DNA of 64,000 nucleotides from assembly GCF_017562075.2 (NCBI RefSeq), contig NC_054085.1, forward strand, positions 26,278,185-26,342,184, read 5' to 3'. The DNA is from Anopheles merus (lineage: Eukaryota; Arthropoda; Insecta; Diptera; Culicidae). Positions 28,401-42,900 of this stretch are shown piece after piece (positions within the stretch are counted from its first letter, which is position 1; each line of letters starts with the position of its first letter). Below the pieces are notes generated by a model that had not been told where the DNA came from, searched no databases, and worked only from the letters and a program-made list of their open reading frames with translations. A program made the position numbers and the translations under genes.

Positions 28401-31011
28401 CGAAACCCCGATGATGATTGTGCACTGAAATGCTAGAAAACTTGCTCCATTGGAGTTCACCTATCGCGACGACCGACTGCTCCTTGGAGACCGGTAATAA
28501 ACATAATTTAAATTAGTTTAGTTATAATTTTATGACACGTACGTGTGGCGGTCGTCGTAGGTGTTCGACAGCGCAGAGGGTTTGTGATTTCGCATTGTGT
28601 CTTTGCGCTCGTGTTTAGTGGTTTGGAAACCACCTCCCTTAGTTTTGCTTGGAATTTTAAGTGCAAATGAAATGTGAGTCCACTCCCATGATCGGTTTGC
28701 TTTAAGCTGGAGCGAAGTATGGAAATCAAACCATCGCGTTTTTTGGGGTGCTTCGAAAGAAGAAGTGTTAATGGACGTAAGCAAATAGTGCTCTAGGGGG
28801 AAATTCTATTTGCTATAAATTATTGCACTTTTTTGTCTAAATGATTGTTGCATAAAACATCATTTTGAGGTCATTTTTTACATAAACTCCAAGTGTATTC
28901 AGTTATTATGTGAATAATCTGTGTAAGAGCACAAAATTCCTTCAATTTGTTTCCTTTTAGATTAAATCTAGTAATAACTGCGATTAAGTCAAATAATGCA
29001 TGAGTTAATATGAATGAATTAAATACACGTGTGAAAATATGAACATTATAATCTAAATTCGAATCAATACAAGGAAACAATAAAAAAAATACTAATGAAC
29101 CAAACCAGGCAAATAACAGACAAACAATTATAGCTTCAATAATTTCAAAAAAATATCTAAAATATAAAACATAAACTTTAACTTTCTAGACTCTAAAATA
29201 CAAATTTAAAACATAAAAAAATAACACATAATAGCCATTAGCACATATGTTTAAAAATAATAAATAATAATTTTAGCAAAGTAAAGATAAAAAATGATTA
29301 CTATATAAAAACTCAACACTAAAGACATTACACATTGAGCGTTGCTTAATAAAATGGGTTTACATCATAAAAAAAGCTAAATCAGTAGCTTAGTCAGCCA
29401 AAAATGAATTAAATTGCACTAATATATCACAATTTATGTACGTAATCTAACCCACAGCAAAATTAAAGTTAAAAGTTTTATGTTTTCTAATATCAATAGT
29501 ACATCAGAAAACTGCTAGCTAAAATGAAAAATCGTCAAAAACTGTGAAAAACGGAAAATACATCGTCAAAGCTAAAACGTTCCTGAAACATTTAAACATC
29601 CATTTATCAAACAGCAAATGGAGCCAATCCTATGCCCATGTCGCACCAAGACAATGAACCCACCCTAGTGGCAATCACTTGGGTAATTAACTCGGCCACA
29701 TAAAGAACATTACCCGCGCATCCCCATCAACAGCATCAGCCACTTGATCGCAAGGACACAGAACGGCACATTCGCACCAGACGAGCGCGTTCGATGACAT
29801 GAGCGGCCATACAATGTGGCCCGCGAGGGATTGCTTTGTTTATTCGAGAAAACCTGCTCGCCGATGCTGCCCGCGACTGTTAATTGGCAAACACTCGCGA
29901 ATATATGTGACTGGTGCAGCTGCCTGTTCTCTCCCACCACCCACACCAGGACACTTCACCCAGACGGATGCGGCACAACACAACACCCTTCGAGGTTATG
30001 ACCTGCGGTGCACTTTTCTCCCGTGGCGTAAAGTGCCCTCCCGCAATGGGGAAAATGGCAATGGGTCGATTGAAATGTTTCAATGATAAACGTCTTTGTC
30101 CACTAGGAACCTCGGGATGCATGCCGGCGCGGGGAGGGTTGGATCCAGTTTCGGGAGAGAATAAACAGTAAAGGCGCTGTGAACAAATAAGAACAGCATG
30201 AGCGCCCGGCGGACCCGACCCGGGAACTGAGCACCATTAAACACGCCCGGTCACACTTGCTAAAAACGATGCACTTCCGGCATAGTGGCGTGGATGTATA
30301 AAAAAAACAACCGACGGGAGAGTTGACGTCTAACGTTTTTTTTTGTAGCTGCCAACAAGCTGAAAGTGTACGGCCATGATGAGGAAGAACGAATCATTCC
30401 AGTCGGCGGCTGGTTTATTTTGCAACCAACTCGATGGGGATACTAGGGAGGAAGCAAACGCGGCGGACAATAATACGGTTGCCCATTAATCATACTTTTC
30501 ATTCAATTTCGTTCGGTTTGCGCACGAGAAAATCACCATCGGGAGAAGGACAACGCAGCACAGGAAGGTGGATGGAGGGAATAACAGTTTCCGCACCGCT
30601 GAGAGCATTGCACTGTCTGGAACGGTAACGATATGGTCGGGTTTTATTCGGTTTTATTTTATTTAAATGTGTAGCATCAACAGCTAACCTTCCCTCTCCC
30701 ACTTTGTGTTGCTTTGTGTGAAAACGATTTAAAGTTAATCGATGGACTGCATTTTATTTACCAAGGGCATGATGATCCATTTATTAAAGCAAGGCAAACG
30801 CAGCGACTTAGTACTTAGTAAATACACTATTGCTATAATGTATAAAAACATCACTTGTAACCAACGAAACCAGCCATGTCAATACACAATAGACCATACG
30901 AATAGTATTACATACTCTAGATACATTAAGAAATTGTGTAACTCTTCTTAAAATGGTTGAGATTTAAACAATCTCATCCCTAGAGCCAATAACGCAATAT
31001 TGTCTAACAAA

Positions 31012-31031
31012 TTGCATAAATTTAGGCGATT
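31012..31031 (+). promoter_or_regulatory. recurrent motif copy
   Basis: TTGCATAAATTTAGGCGATT, one substitution from consensus in the first 17 positions. Another copy in the same orientation lies 340 bp downstream. Confidence 0.5.
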
Positions 31032-31353
31032 TATTTGATTAATAAGGTTTTAGAAATTTCGAGGTTAATTTGATGTATTTTTAACATATGATAGAAATAA
31101 ATAAAACTAAATGAACATTTATTTTATAACACATAATGTACAACGGCGAACTGGCTGATCCTCTTAGTTCGATGTAGAGGACATATAATGAAGTGAATCA
31201 TCTGTTTGTATTTGGCATTATTTTGCAATCATTTAAAATCCGGCTAAGATTTGGACTGTAACTAATATACTAGTTTCAGATATTTACAACGAGATCTCCG
31301 TTATTCATTGAATGTAAAAAATAATAATAATATGATCTTGACAGTTGCGTGCA

Positions 31354-31373
31354 TTGCATACATTTAGGCGCTA
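31354..31373 (+). promoter_or_regulatory. recurrent motif copy
   Basis: TTGCATACATTTAGGCGCTA, exact through the first 17 positions of the consensus. It is preceded by TTGCGTGCA, which has partial counterparts before other copies. Confidence 0.55.
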
Positions 31374-33408
31374 AAAAGCCCAGATGAGATTATTTGTTTA
31401 GCGATCTTTTTATTCAACCTACATTTTACCGTCAATATGAATCAAAACATTTCAATTATGGATTTTATCAAACATGATATGACCAATTTAAAAAATTCAT
31501 ATGAACATGTGATGTTCTTTGATTAAAAAAAAACACTGTGTATGCATTTAGAGCTAATTCAAAAGCCTACCAAGATAAACAAAGCAATTAATGAATATAT
31601 CGGAGCTAAGGAAACGAATTAAGGAACACCAAAGCAAGAAAAGAGTTGCAAATTGGTGCGAATCTAAGGGCAATTATGAAGCTTTTTGTAACAAAAACAA
31701 AAAAAAAATACTCCAACATGGTCAACCTAAAGCAACGCCACTTATAAACGATAAATCGCACCTTTGTACCCAATTATTTAGACTTCTCGCCGAAACCTAA
31801 TTTACGACAATCTTTTAAAAGTATACGACCAGCATACAGAGCACAAAAAAGGCACGGGATGAAAAAGCAGAAAAAATACCTGGAACAATAAAGTCGACAC
31901 CGTGCGTTGTAACAACCCTATAATAAATTACTCTCATTTACTGATCTGCGGGATGCAACTTATTTTTTGCCCTCTTCACGCACATTCTCGTTGTGTCGAT
32001 TCTGTTTTGTTTTTGGGGTTTTGCATTAAGCAGTCAGCAACCCATCCATCTTAAGCTGCAAAGGAACTGCACTGGAAAATTAATCGTGCACCCAATTAAA
32101 TGAGCGTGATTGTTTGCAATCTTGACTAAAAATCGGATAAAAAGGAAGGATTTAGTTTGCTTCCTTTGGACGAAAAGATTCAACGGAGCAGCACACTATC
32201 ACCATCGTGAATATGTTCATTAGAATTTAATTGGCCCCATTTTGGCTACTCCTTTCACCTTCATTTTACATTTGACCTTGGTAACATTCTAGGAAAACCT
32301 GCCTATTAAATAATCCTCTTCAAGTGACAGGTGGATTGACTCCTACAAACCGGATAGTGGATCGTTTTCTTAACTGTATTACATTGGCTTTACCTTAACT
32401 AAGAATATTTTGCCAAGCAAAGAGGAGATACAAACCAAAACTACGCAAAGCAGGTTGAACTGAAATTTCGATCATAAATCTTAAGCCAGCTTTACCATCA
32501 TCTTTTTTCTCTCGTACCATGCCACTACTGGCTAGGCGGTCCATTTACAAAGATTTATTTTTTAGCATATTTTCACTTCACCCGTTTCGCACCACGGGTG
32601 CAAAATTCCCCCGGAATCTTTTGTTACCTCCCCGGCAGAAACGGCCTGCTCGTAGGGCCATAACCAACATATTTTATAAATGGTACACATTCTAATTCAA
32701 CACAAGAACAGTGTTGAATGTTTAATTCTTTCTCCCTCTTCGTTCGTTCGTAGAGCACATACACATGCAATATGGTCTTGCAAATAGTTGTATTTACATT
32801 ATGCTTCACAGCAAACCTTTTTCTCCACTTTCGTTTTAGAGGCCAGTCCTTTCGTGACCGGTAGGCATTAGCGAGACGCCGCTCCAAATTGTTCTTATTT
32901 AATTTCCTTTTCGAACGAACAACAGCGCCCAACCCGGCGGGAAGGTGAACATGATCACTATAAATTAGTATTATCGTGACTGCCAGGAGGATGGTAAATA
33001 GCTACGGGTGAGGTGAGGATAGTCACTTGTTTTATAGCCATTTTTTCAGGGGTTCTACGGAATTTCCACTTAAAATCTGTTAAGCTTTTTTTTTGGTGAA
33101 AAAAACTTCTTTTTATCGGGGTTCAAATAATTGATTTAATTATGGAATATAGCCATGTAAAAGCGCAGACTGCTCCCGTTGACGTTTTTACGGCGCCTAC
33201 ATTTACATACAACCTGTTTTAATTTATTTTGTGCCTAACAATTGTTTGAAATAAATGTATCAAATAAAGAAATAATTTAAAACGAATGTTACAAATAAGA
33301 AGTAGCATACCACACTCAAGCTATAAATTATCGCTTAAGACAATTAATGCAATTAACTCTGTCTACACCCACTAGTTCAACATTCCACTGAGCTTTAAGT
33401 GGAAAAAC

Positions 33409-33424
33409 GCCTAAATTTATGCAC
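33409..33424 (-). promoter_or_regulatory. recurrent motif copy, minus strand
   Basis: The minus strand reads GTGCATAAATTTAGGCG, followed by a T run, as in the copy at 61061. Confidence 0.5.
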
Positions 33425-34792
33425 AACAGTGATCATTTGACATTGGAACGATTTTGGTCTCAAAAAGTGTATTAAAACGAACGTAAAAATATTATAAACT
33501 CACATCTTACGGCGTTCTGCGACATAAAATATGGAAAACATATGTCCATACTCTGGAATGACATTATTTAAAGTTGTGTTTCTCAGGCAGCTAGGTTACC
33601 TTTGCCCTTAAAAAAAAAACATTCATGCGCATTTGCAAACAGAAACCGAAAACAAAACTCATACAAATGCATCCCACACATTCCTCCGGCAATTGTGAGT
33701 AAACATCTATGGCCACAATAGATTAGCTATCGATTAAATCATCGATTAAAGGGCCTCACAAACGCCCGGACTCATTATTCAGTCTCACGACACACATTCA
33801 CACGTAACAAAAGGCGCGTGTGCCTACCGACAGCGATGGAGCGGACGGATTCTGTCTATAACGCACTCAGCACAGCAACGCAAACACACACCGAGATTCA
33901 ACTCGATCACTACTCGATCGTAGCCCCGTGTGCCTGACAGTGCAGTGCAGCAGTGCATCTTGAATGCATAATTCACTCGCCTGCCGTCTCCATCTCAGCG
34001 AGCAGCTACCCCCGCTGCCAAACGGCTAATCGATGCAGTTCCATGTCAGTGACAGAATCCCCAGTAAGCACAACCCCTGGGAGAGATTCCGGAGGGACGC
34101 ATCGGGAAACGGACGGAGTGTGACAATAGCAGTAAGACCACCCCTACCGGCAGTAATGGATTCCCCGCCTCCTGGGCTAGCTGCATCCAAACGGCTCGGG
34201 GACAAGCGAAGCAAACGACCCGCAACCGAACACACACGTAGGAAGGAAGTGTGGTTCCGCATGCATTGCGTAATGTAGCTGCGGCCGAATGCATCTGTAT
34301 TTTTAAGCGGGGTTTGCCTCCGATTGAGCTTTACGAGGGCAATAATACAATAACGAGTGGTAGGAGCAGATGGGGCAAAATAGGCCGGCAAACGAAGTAA
34401 TGAAGCTGATGCATTCAATTGTATTGAAGGTGTCGAATGTACACCGTTTGACAAATTAAATTACACTCTGTTATAAAATGAGGGTTTTTATAATCAAAAT
34501 GCATGTTGCTAATGTTCATTTTAATTATTAATAATCATCCATTCTTGAGTGAAATATATAAATCTAGCGGCGTTTAACAAAACTTTTTTTAAACATAAAT
34601 GTACAACGATATCTAAGGTGGCCATTTCTCGCCATATTCTCCTTTACAAATATATCAATTGCTGTACACGCTCAGAACCATCAGGCCAAATTTACATGTG
34701 AAGGGAACAAAGGTAAAATATGGAATAATTTGAATACACTGACGAATTTGGCTACGAATCTAAGACCAAAATAAAACCGGCATTTTAAAATA

Positions 34793-35088
34793 CATGGTTT
34801 TCCAAACCACTTTCGAAACGCGCAAGTCATTATTCACCACTTTCAAGATGTTTTTCAACAGCTGTCAAATGATTGATTTGCATCATAATAAAATTACAGT
34901 TCTTACACATGATTTTCAACGCACCACAAAGAACTTCCAAACTCAATGCAGCTTGAGACGTGTTGAAAATCATATGGAAGATCTGAAACATTATTTTTAT
35001 GCAAATACAGCATTTGGCAGCTGATGAAAAACATCTTGCAATCAATGGAAAATGTTGTAGACATCGGAAATTGACTAGGAAAACCCTG
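34793..35088. mobile_element. MITE-like element, copy 1
   Basis: The left end is CATGGTTTTCCAAACCACTT and the right end, read on the other strand, is CAGGGTTTTCC. Inside are subterminal arms AAGATGTTTTTCAACAGCTG and its complement GCTGATGAAAAACATCTTG, and a central near-palindrome with GATTTTCAAC and GTTGAAAATCAT. The same internal modules occur at 48.75-49.4 kb and 54.4-54.8 kb. No coding capacity. Confidence 0.75.
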
Positions 35089-35739
35089 GAAGTATCAACG
35101 TACCTGAAGTATATCTCCATAAATTCCGTAACCATGTAAGAATTTACTGCGAAGATGGGATAAGTTTTTTGCTACAGCTACGATCTGAACATCCCATAAT
35201 GTTTACTTAAAGCTAACTTATAATAATATTGTGTTAAGATCAAATAAGAAATGGCAAACAGCTTGTAACAAGTTTAATGTAACTAGTTTAAATTATTTTA
35301 TAAGTGACCTAATTCCAACTATAATACTTTTGAACCAAATTAAGTATGTTGAAAACAAACACTTCCTTCATCCTAGTATGATATTCTACGTCACGACAGT
35401 TCTGTGGCACACACAAGCGAGAAAATCCATTTTCTCGACGCAATTGCGCGCGCGTTCAATGAAATCCAATTGATCCAGAGTGAGAAAGAGAGAGAGAGAG
35501 AGATACAGGCGAGAGCAATACACCCCACAAATCGTTCAAACGTTTTTCAACCCTGTCCACTCAAGTGGGAAGAAGGTCCGGAGAAGGTAAAGCAGGCGGG
35601 GAGTAAAGCAAAGTTTGACAACACAAAACAGCTGGTAGCAGCAACCTGCTAGCCCTTGCACAGCAACACCATCCGAAACCACCACAAACACACACATGGA
35701 GAAGCCATAATGGGTTTAGTATAACATCCAACCAGCCTC

Positions 35740-36000
35740 ACACAACCACTTAGTCGAGAGTCGAGCTTCGTACACCGGCCACCAGATGGCGGTGCGTGCG
35801 GACCGATGGGAGCGAACGCGCGCGCAATTACTCTCCGAAATTCTCGCACCCGACACGAAAAATCGATTGAAGCGAGACGGCAACAATAATAATAACAAAC
35901 GTACTGCGCAGCTTCAGATTTTTCACAACCGCGCACGCACACCCAACGTCTCGCTCTCGGTTCGCTCTGTTCGCTCGGAAACAGTGCTAAATTTCCCGCA
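35740..36000. promoter_or_regulatory. CpG-rich island, possible promoter
   Basis: Locally GC- and CpG-rich with repeated CGCGCG and GCGAACG elements, downstream of a GAGA-type run. Coding potential is poor on both strands. Orientation is unknown. Confidence 0.2.
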
Positions 36001-37990
36001 CGCCAAAAAGGGAAAACCCCAAAATCAGGTCCGGTCAATGTATGGAGTTGACATTCACACAGTTTTTGTGCTGCTGTGTTTTGATTTTTTGAGGCCACCG
36101 GGGAACGTCGGCCCCAGGACTCTCTGCGATTGTTTGTTTCCTTTTTTTATTTGTAACACGTCCCTTTATATTTGGTGTGCGATGGTGTTGGTGAGATGGG
36201 AAAACTGGCACACACAGATACAGGATGGAAAACACGGTTGAGAAATGCATTTTGGGGGAAAAAAAGAAAAACGACGTGAGAGGGACTAATTTCATTTTCT
36301 ATGGCAATTTTCATAATATTAATTTACTATCTGGAACTACCGAATGTTAGGACATTTTCAAAATAAGTTAATAAATTCTAAAATTGAGTAAACAGATGCT
36401 ATGTAGACTTGGACCTTTCCGACCCAAATTGGACAACAATATTTACATCGTTGCTTTTAAATCACAACAACGCAATTTCTAAGCCTCTCTCAGCAGGAGA
36501 GCAGAAGGGCAGACATTGTGCTCACTCCACGTTCATAAGGGACAACAACAACTGAAGAATATCTCCATGAGATGTAGAACAATCTAATAAATAATCCTCA
36601 TTAATTCTTCCAAAGAGAACTTAAAAGCAGCTTTTATCCCGAAAAATGGAAATCTTCAAACAACCATTTTTTGATTTTTCTTCAGCTGTTTTTGGCGAAA
36701 ACATTTGCATAACGCTATCGAAAACAAGTAGGGCCCACAACACACCTTGCCTTGTTTCCCTCACGGGCGTGCGAAGAGAGATTTTCCAGTAATTGAGAAA
36801 CATCCTTCAAGCCCGTAGCAAAAGAGCAAAAGAGGAACTGCAGCACAGGGCAAGAGCGAATACGAGAGAGAAAGAGCGAGAATCACAAACGAAAAAGTGT
36901 GTTTTCGTCCCCCGTGAGCTGGAAAATGTTTACAAACAAAACGCATTTACGCACCACAACAGCCATTAATTGCGAAACGGCGCCGATTGGGAAATAGAGC
37001 ACACCCCGATCATTATGACTTGATAACGACACTGCATAAAATGGGGGATATGATGATGCTGTTTGCATCCGGGGTTTAATGGCCGTAACAGGCGCTTGTT
37101 GTGATTTTCTTTGGGAAGGAAAACAAACATTTAGTACATAGAATCAAGCAGCATTATTGTGATTGAATCTTCCACCGCTGTTTATTTTACAAACGTCACT
37201 GTCAACGGTTATCTGCCAGCAGCAATCAAGGCGCCAGCCATAATTATGCCATTTATAATTCAACAACGGAACACGACGTTATGCTCGGTTTACCTGTGCA
37301 GTTTTCCAGCAAGATTTTCCAACGACGCCAACATCCCAACGAACGTGAACGGGGATTTCGACAGGAGATTGACGATTACACGTGACCGAAATCGTAGGAC
37401 GAACAAACGCGGCAAAGGGAAGCCATTGGGTATGTGTCCTGGGAAATCGGAAGGCTATCCAGGAAATCGATGGCCTCACAACCTAAAGGCCCCCCTGGAG
37501 GATGCTTATCGACCACTGCCCCCAGTCTTGGGGAATGCAATTCAAATTGTTCTCACAGCTGTGTTTCGTACTTGAACTATCGAGCGAAGTTGCAGTAAAA
37601 AGGAGGACCGTTTCTGCGATAGTTTTCTTTCCTCTCTGTCTAAACCTAGCGCCCTTGTTCACTTGTCCAGTGTATTGATTTGCAGTATTATCAAGCGTTC
37701 TGTCTCCCGGCAGCTAACAGACGAAATTATACGAATAACAATTGAATCTCAATCATCGAAATTCAATCTAGTAGGCCAGTTCATAGAGGAATTGGCTTTT
37801 ATGAAAGAGATGATTGCTGCCAACAATCGATTCCACGAAACCAATGCAATATGTTCAAGGCAAATCTGAACGCTTCATGATAAGCGTTAAATTAGCATTC
37901 TTGTGATTTATGCAGCAAAATATGAAAGATCTCTCTTAGGGGGTAAAAAAAGGAAAATTATAGGTAAGTAAGGACGTTATGCATAGCAAC

Positions 37991-38010
37991 GTGCATACAT
38001 TTAGGCGTAA
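37991..38010 (+). promoter_or_regulatory. recurrent motif copy
   Basis: GTGCATACATTTAGGCGTAA, followed by ATTTTAAG as in other copies. TTATGCATAG just upstream may be a half-site. Confidence 0.55.
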
Positions 38011-38454
38011 ATTTTAAGCAATTCATATTGCTTTAGCAGAGATATCCTGATCAGTCGAAAGACTTATTATAACAACTTGCAATTGGTTGACCATTTTTAA
38101 GTTTATTAATGCAGGAAGTAATATTTAAGAGCAATAAAATTTAATACAGTTTTTGTTATTTCTCGTGAGAAAGATTTTTATATGTAAGTAAATTAGCTAA
38201 TTATGCTCAATCATTAAAATTTGTATTGAATTGTATTTCTTGAAGCTACGACTTGAAGCTCCTGAATGATTATCCCATGGGTAATCTCAAAAAAATACCT
38301 TATAGTTACTTAACGACTGTAGCCCGAACAAAAGCGCCGCAAGTTATACAATTGGTACGACAAAATCCACTAAATTAACAATAAGACGGATTCCTACCCC
38401 CAAAACCCTGTTAATCATTGCCAGTGCAAAAATCACTTTCAATGAAAAAGTTAA

Positions 38455-38662
38455 AAGAAGAATACGAAGAAGAAGAAGAAGAAGAAGAAGAAGAAGAAGA
38501 AGAAGAAGAAGAAGAAGAAGAAGAAGAAGAAGAAGAAGAAGAAGAAGAAGAAGAAGAAGAAGAAGAAGAAGAAGAAGAAGAAGAAGAAGAAGAAGAAGAA
38601 GAAGAAGAAGAAGAAGAAGAAGAAGAAGGAGAAGGAGAAGGAGAAGAGGAGGAGGAGGAGAA
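38455..38662. repeat. (GAA)n microsatellite
   Basis: About 200 bp of AAG/GAA units, grading into GGA units at the right end. Frames give polyE, polyF and polyL of up to 70 residues and are not genes. Long GAA tracts can form triplexes. Confidence 0.97.
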
Positions 38663-39909
38663 GCTCGAAAGGAAAAAGTTTTTGCCAATTTATTGGATCA
38701 TTACGAAACAATTTAAAATATCCAAACAGCGCAAGATATGAAAAAGCTTTAAGAACACCAAATACCACTCTAGAACGCAATAAGTACTCTTACTTACAAA
38801 ACAATACAGTTTCCCCAGTTTATGATACCGCTTCAAGAGTGAAGGCAAGTGCGTCTCGTGCAATTTGTACCAATTCTCGGAACATCATTGCGCAGCACTA
38901 GGCACCACCCAGCGTTTACGGGCGGGCGAAATGAAAAATCGAATAGAAAAGAATGCTTACATCTGGTGATATTTCTTTGTTTCCAGCAGCGACGAGCATA
39001 ATTTCGCGCTCACCCCGCGTTTTGCAAATGCTCTGTGTGCGTGTGCCGAACCACTAGAGCGGGCGAAAGAACGGAACACTGCTTAAGAATAGCAACCGGA
39101 TTCGACGAATCCTGCTCGGCATAAATATTCATTTGATTACATCGGGAAAACGCGCACTAAAGCGCTCGCACCAGCGCTGAAACGTTGATTTTGCAAACAT
39201 TCGCGTACTACACGCGTGCATTACTACATTCAGATTGATGGCAGACAATCGCTGAAGCACGTGGAGAATGTAAAGTTCTTTCTGTTGTTTCAATTACGTC
39301 GTAAACTATGCAGAAGCAGGTTTCCCACGAAGGAGTGCTAGCAATGGTTTGCTTTTCCGAATGTTGTTACAAGCATCATAGTTTTTATATAATGAATGAT
39401 TATCGGAACTTACCTTAAGCCTTTTCCACTTCAAGAACGTTCGACTGGAAATTGATTGATGGTTTGTTCTTTTAACGCGATCACCCAGCACGCACTAATG
39501 AAACAAACGATTGCACTGCTACACACCCTTCCCAACTAACACACAGCTTGGCTCAATCAAACGAAAACTTAACCAACCTGACCCACCACACCGAACAAAC
39601 GATCGTTTTTCCCCCCTGCTGCAATTCAAACACTTTACTCATTCACGCGTACAAAACAGATTGAACCTCAGTAAACAAACGCAGCTCGCTGTTTTTTGGC
39701 CACTCTGCGCCCGTGATCTTGCTACCGTTGTGCGATCTTTTGTCGAGAACTTGTGCGCGTGGCGTTGGGAAGGAACTGTAGTGATGCGTTGCAATGCTGC
39801 ACTATGTTAGCGTACGCGCAATTCCTATCGCAATTCACAACAGCTGGTAAGAATTATGCAATGCCCGCCAACGCCACCCACATCGGACTCGGTACCCTAG
39901 TGGGAGGAG

Positions 39910-39940
<31 letters not shown>

Positions 39941-42900
39941 ACAAGAGCGATAAGTACACATCGAATCGTATCGGATAAGTAGCTGCTCAAATGGTTCTAT
40001 ATAGGTGGATGCATGGATCTAATTACCAAACGGTAGTCAGGTTTTGTGGTCAATTTTGTGGGTTTTTTTTTTTAAAGAAGATAATGTTCACACCGTAGTC
40101 TGATGTAAGATTTGCCTTGAGTTTGCACCCCGTATCTGTTACACTAGGTACATGGTTTTAACAATCTATCATGATCTAAAATGATCATGTACATTTTAAC
40201 AAAACTATCCTCTTCTATGCTTAGTATTCTTCCCGAATTCTACTGAATAGTTGTACTTGCGATATGATCCTTTCCTACTTTACAGAAGTTTGAAGACTTG
40301 TTGTGGTCAATACTCCTGATGAACTAATAGGCGATCCTGATCTTGTGTATAATAACGCTAACATTGATTGCAGACAGCCATTGAGCAGATCTACTTGTTC
40401 TATCACTCCTGTTCTATTTCGCATTGCTTTTCATAATAGCCTGATATTGGCTACAATGTTTTAAGTTGAATGTTGTAAATATATCAGGTTTTCTTTATTT
40501 TGATGTCGCCTAGAAAAGCCTGTAGTACTCATGTAAATTAATTTTGGATAAATTAATCAATTTACTTCCAAGAAGCGTTGCTGAAGTAACGAACAACGGT
40601 AGCAAAAACTTGGGTTTTCTTCACAGGTTCATGTGATGGTCTGAAAGATTAACTTTGAAATAGATTCAAAACGTAGTACATAGTGTCAATTTGGCCGATA
40701 AAATCCAAATCACTCGATGCATCATTTCCATCAGACATTGTGCGATATTAGGGTATGAGCTAGGCTCTGAACTAGAGACACATTTCCCATGCCTTGGTTT
40801 GGCCCTATCCCACTCGTAATAGGCTCAGTATTCGTTCGTTAATCTCTAACTACTAAGGGGATAGTATATCCAGCCGACATATAGTTCAGTGTTGTCGATG
40901 TATTAACTCCAACCCAAAAAAGCCGTGACAGAATAAGAAAAAAGATAATTTTGGCTTGCGGATTGCATACATTTAGGAAGAATGAGTCAGGAAATATTGT
41001 CCTAATTTCGTATTTCTTATTTATTTCATTAAGTCATCTAGAGGCTTCAACGAGCCTACATAACCATACTTAAAACTAATTCCTATTCTGTTAGAAACTA
41101 ATTGATGGTTAGAAACTGGTCAAAAGGTTCTATGTTAAATCATCTTTAATTTTGCATAGTTCATATGAAAATCTACGCTATTTCCTGAAGCGTTATAGGA
41201 TCTACTCAGTCTGGATAGTGGGTCTCTTGAGCCTAACACTGTGCAGGAGAAGTCAGCAGCTAACAAAGGCCTGGGTCTAATTCTGAGTTACTCTTCTAAC
41301 CATGGATGATGAATAAAAAGTTGTGATTCGTTAAGGACAATAGATGGAATAGTTCAGGCCTTGCGATAAATGGTAAAAATATTACAATCTAAAGAAATTA
41401 GGGACAATAAGACCACAAAAATTTACAAATGAATGTAGTGTGTGCCTCGAAACGCATATATACAAGAGATATTTGGACAACTTGGGGCCTCTGTAAAGGG
41501 GCCTCTAGACAATAGAAAAAGAATAAAAGGGTGCCAAAACAACTCGAAACGGTGGAAAAGACTTTTAGCATGCTGATCTAGCTGATATTTCGTATCCAGC
41601 AAGCCCCAAAAAGGATGTTATTGTTGGGTAGCAGAGCTCAACGACCTCCATGGCTACTACGATACGGCCCATCAAGTATCCATTATCAATTCTCAACCAA
41701 TCTTTTCATCCATTTTCCGGTGTAATTTCTGTAATGTACTTACTTGCTCATTTACAATGAAGTCCCAATGACGAATGCCATGTATTTCATTATCGGCAAC
41801 ACAGCGCGAGTGGACCAGAACATTCTTTCACCACCTTTCTGCCCACCGATGCACGGGGTTTTCCCAACAAAAACTGTGATGCAAGGTTTTCCCCCACAGC
41901 AAACTGCCTCTACCCACACACACACACAGACACATGCATGCATGCACACAAAACCCACTGACCAACGGAACCACTTGTGCAAGAAAATTGCACTTTCCAC
42001 AGGTTCAACGCAGGTTCGGGCTGTTCACTTTCGCTGCCCCATAAACCTTGCCCCAATCTTGGGCCAAGCACAAACGGCCAGCTTCTCCCTCCGCTGCCAC
42101 CACTGCGGCCCCACTACACCACAACACTCCCTCCTCACTGCCACCCTTTCAGCGCTGGCGACCGTCTGTCTGTCTCTTGCCGTTTTTCGTCCCCACACAC
42201 ACGCACGCTCGCACAGGTTCGCGGATATCTTTTCCTCCTCTGACCATCAACCATCGATTACAGCACAACATAGAACACCCGCACGCACGCAGCCCTACTT
42301 GGATTAGAGTGTTTTCGTTTTGCAATTGTTTCGCGTTTTCGTCAGTGTACAGAGCGTTGTTCGCCACTTGCTGGCAGTTTCTACTGCCTGCTAATACCCT
42401 TCCCGTCCGGTTGACAATCGTTCACTTTACAACGCGGCACCCTTCGTCGGAGAAAGGATTTTTTAGCGGACAAAACACACAAATTGCGTGTTTGGTTTTC
42501 GGTGTCCCAGCGAGAAACTACTACACCACTGCTGCTGCTGCTGCTGCGGCTGTTTTGGAACCCTCCGAGGTGCTCTCTCTCGATGGAGCAACAGAGCGCG
42601 CGAGCGAGTGGGAGAGAGATACGACGGAGAGCAAATGCACGCACACACGCACACACACGCGCGCGTAGGCACATTTTTATTCTTACCCTTTCCCATACAC
42701 ACACACACACACAAACACGCTTCCCAATACACTGCCACGGCGTACAGGACGCACGGATCGGTGAGCTGAACACTACGAGTTGGAGGTGATTGTGTGCGTG
42801 ACGCATCCGTGGCGAGAAAATGCTCCGTAAAAATGTAAACAAATAAAGGAGGGCTTTGATTTTCGCACAGCTGCAAACCTATAAAAAACCGGGATTGTTT

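Larger units (their letters stand above)
17863..34792. other. long non-coding stretch
   Basis: I find no exon that can be supported in these 17 kb. The best-looking short frames (19120-19311 plus, 31591-31800 plus) have no splice or homology support. AT content rises strongly at 28.8-33.7 kb. The stretch carries six copies of the recurrent TGCATA/AGGCG motif (22351, 22390, 25640, 31012, 31354, 33409), the second and third copies of the 20-mer repeat, small CA runs and a (CAG)n run at about 24619-24640. A more CpG-rich patch lies at 33.8-34.3 kb. Confidence 0.5.
35089..38454. other. non-coding stretch with a CpG-rich island
   Basis: A GA run is present at 35487-35503. Positions 35740-36000 are CpG-rich and may be a promoter or 5' exon. 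The remainder is AT-rich. A motif copy lies at 37991. No exon is supported. Confidence 0.45.

Noticed and set aside
31591..31800. 69-codon plus-strand lysine-rich ORF
   Set aside because: AT-rich region where K/N-rich frames arise easily; no recognised domain.
38344..38780. polyE, polyL and polyF ORFs
   Set aside because: Direct translation of the (GAA)n microsatellite.
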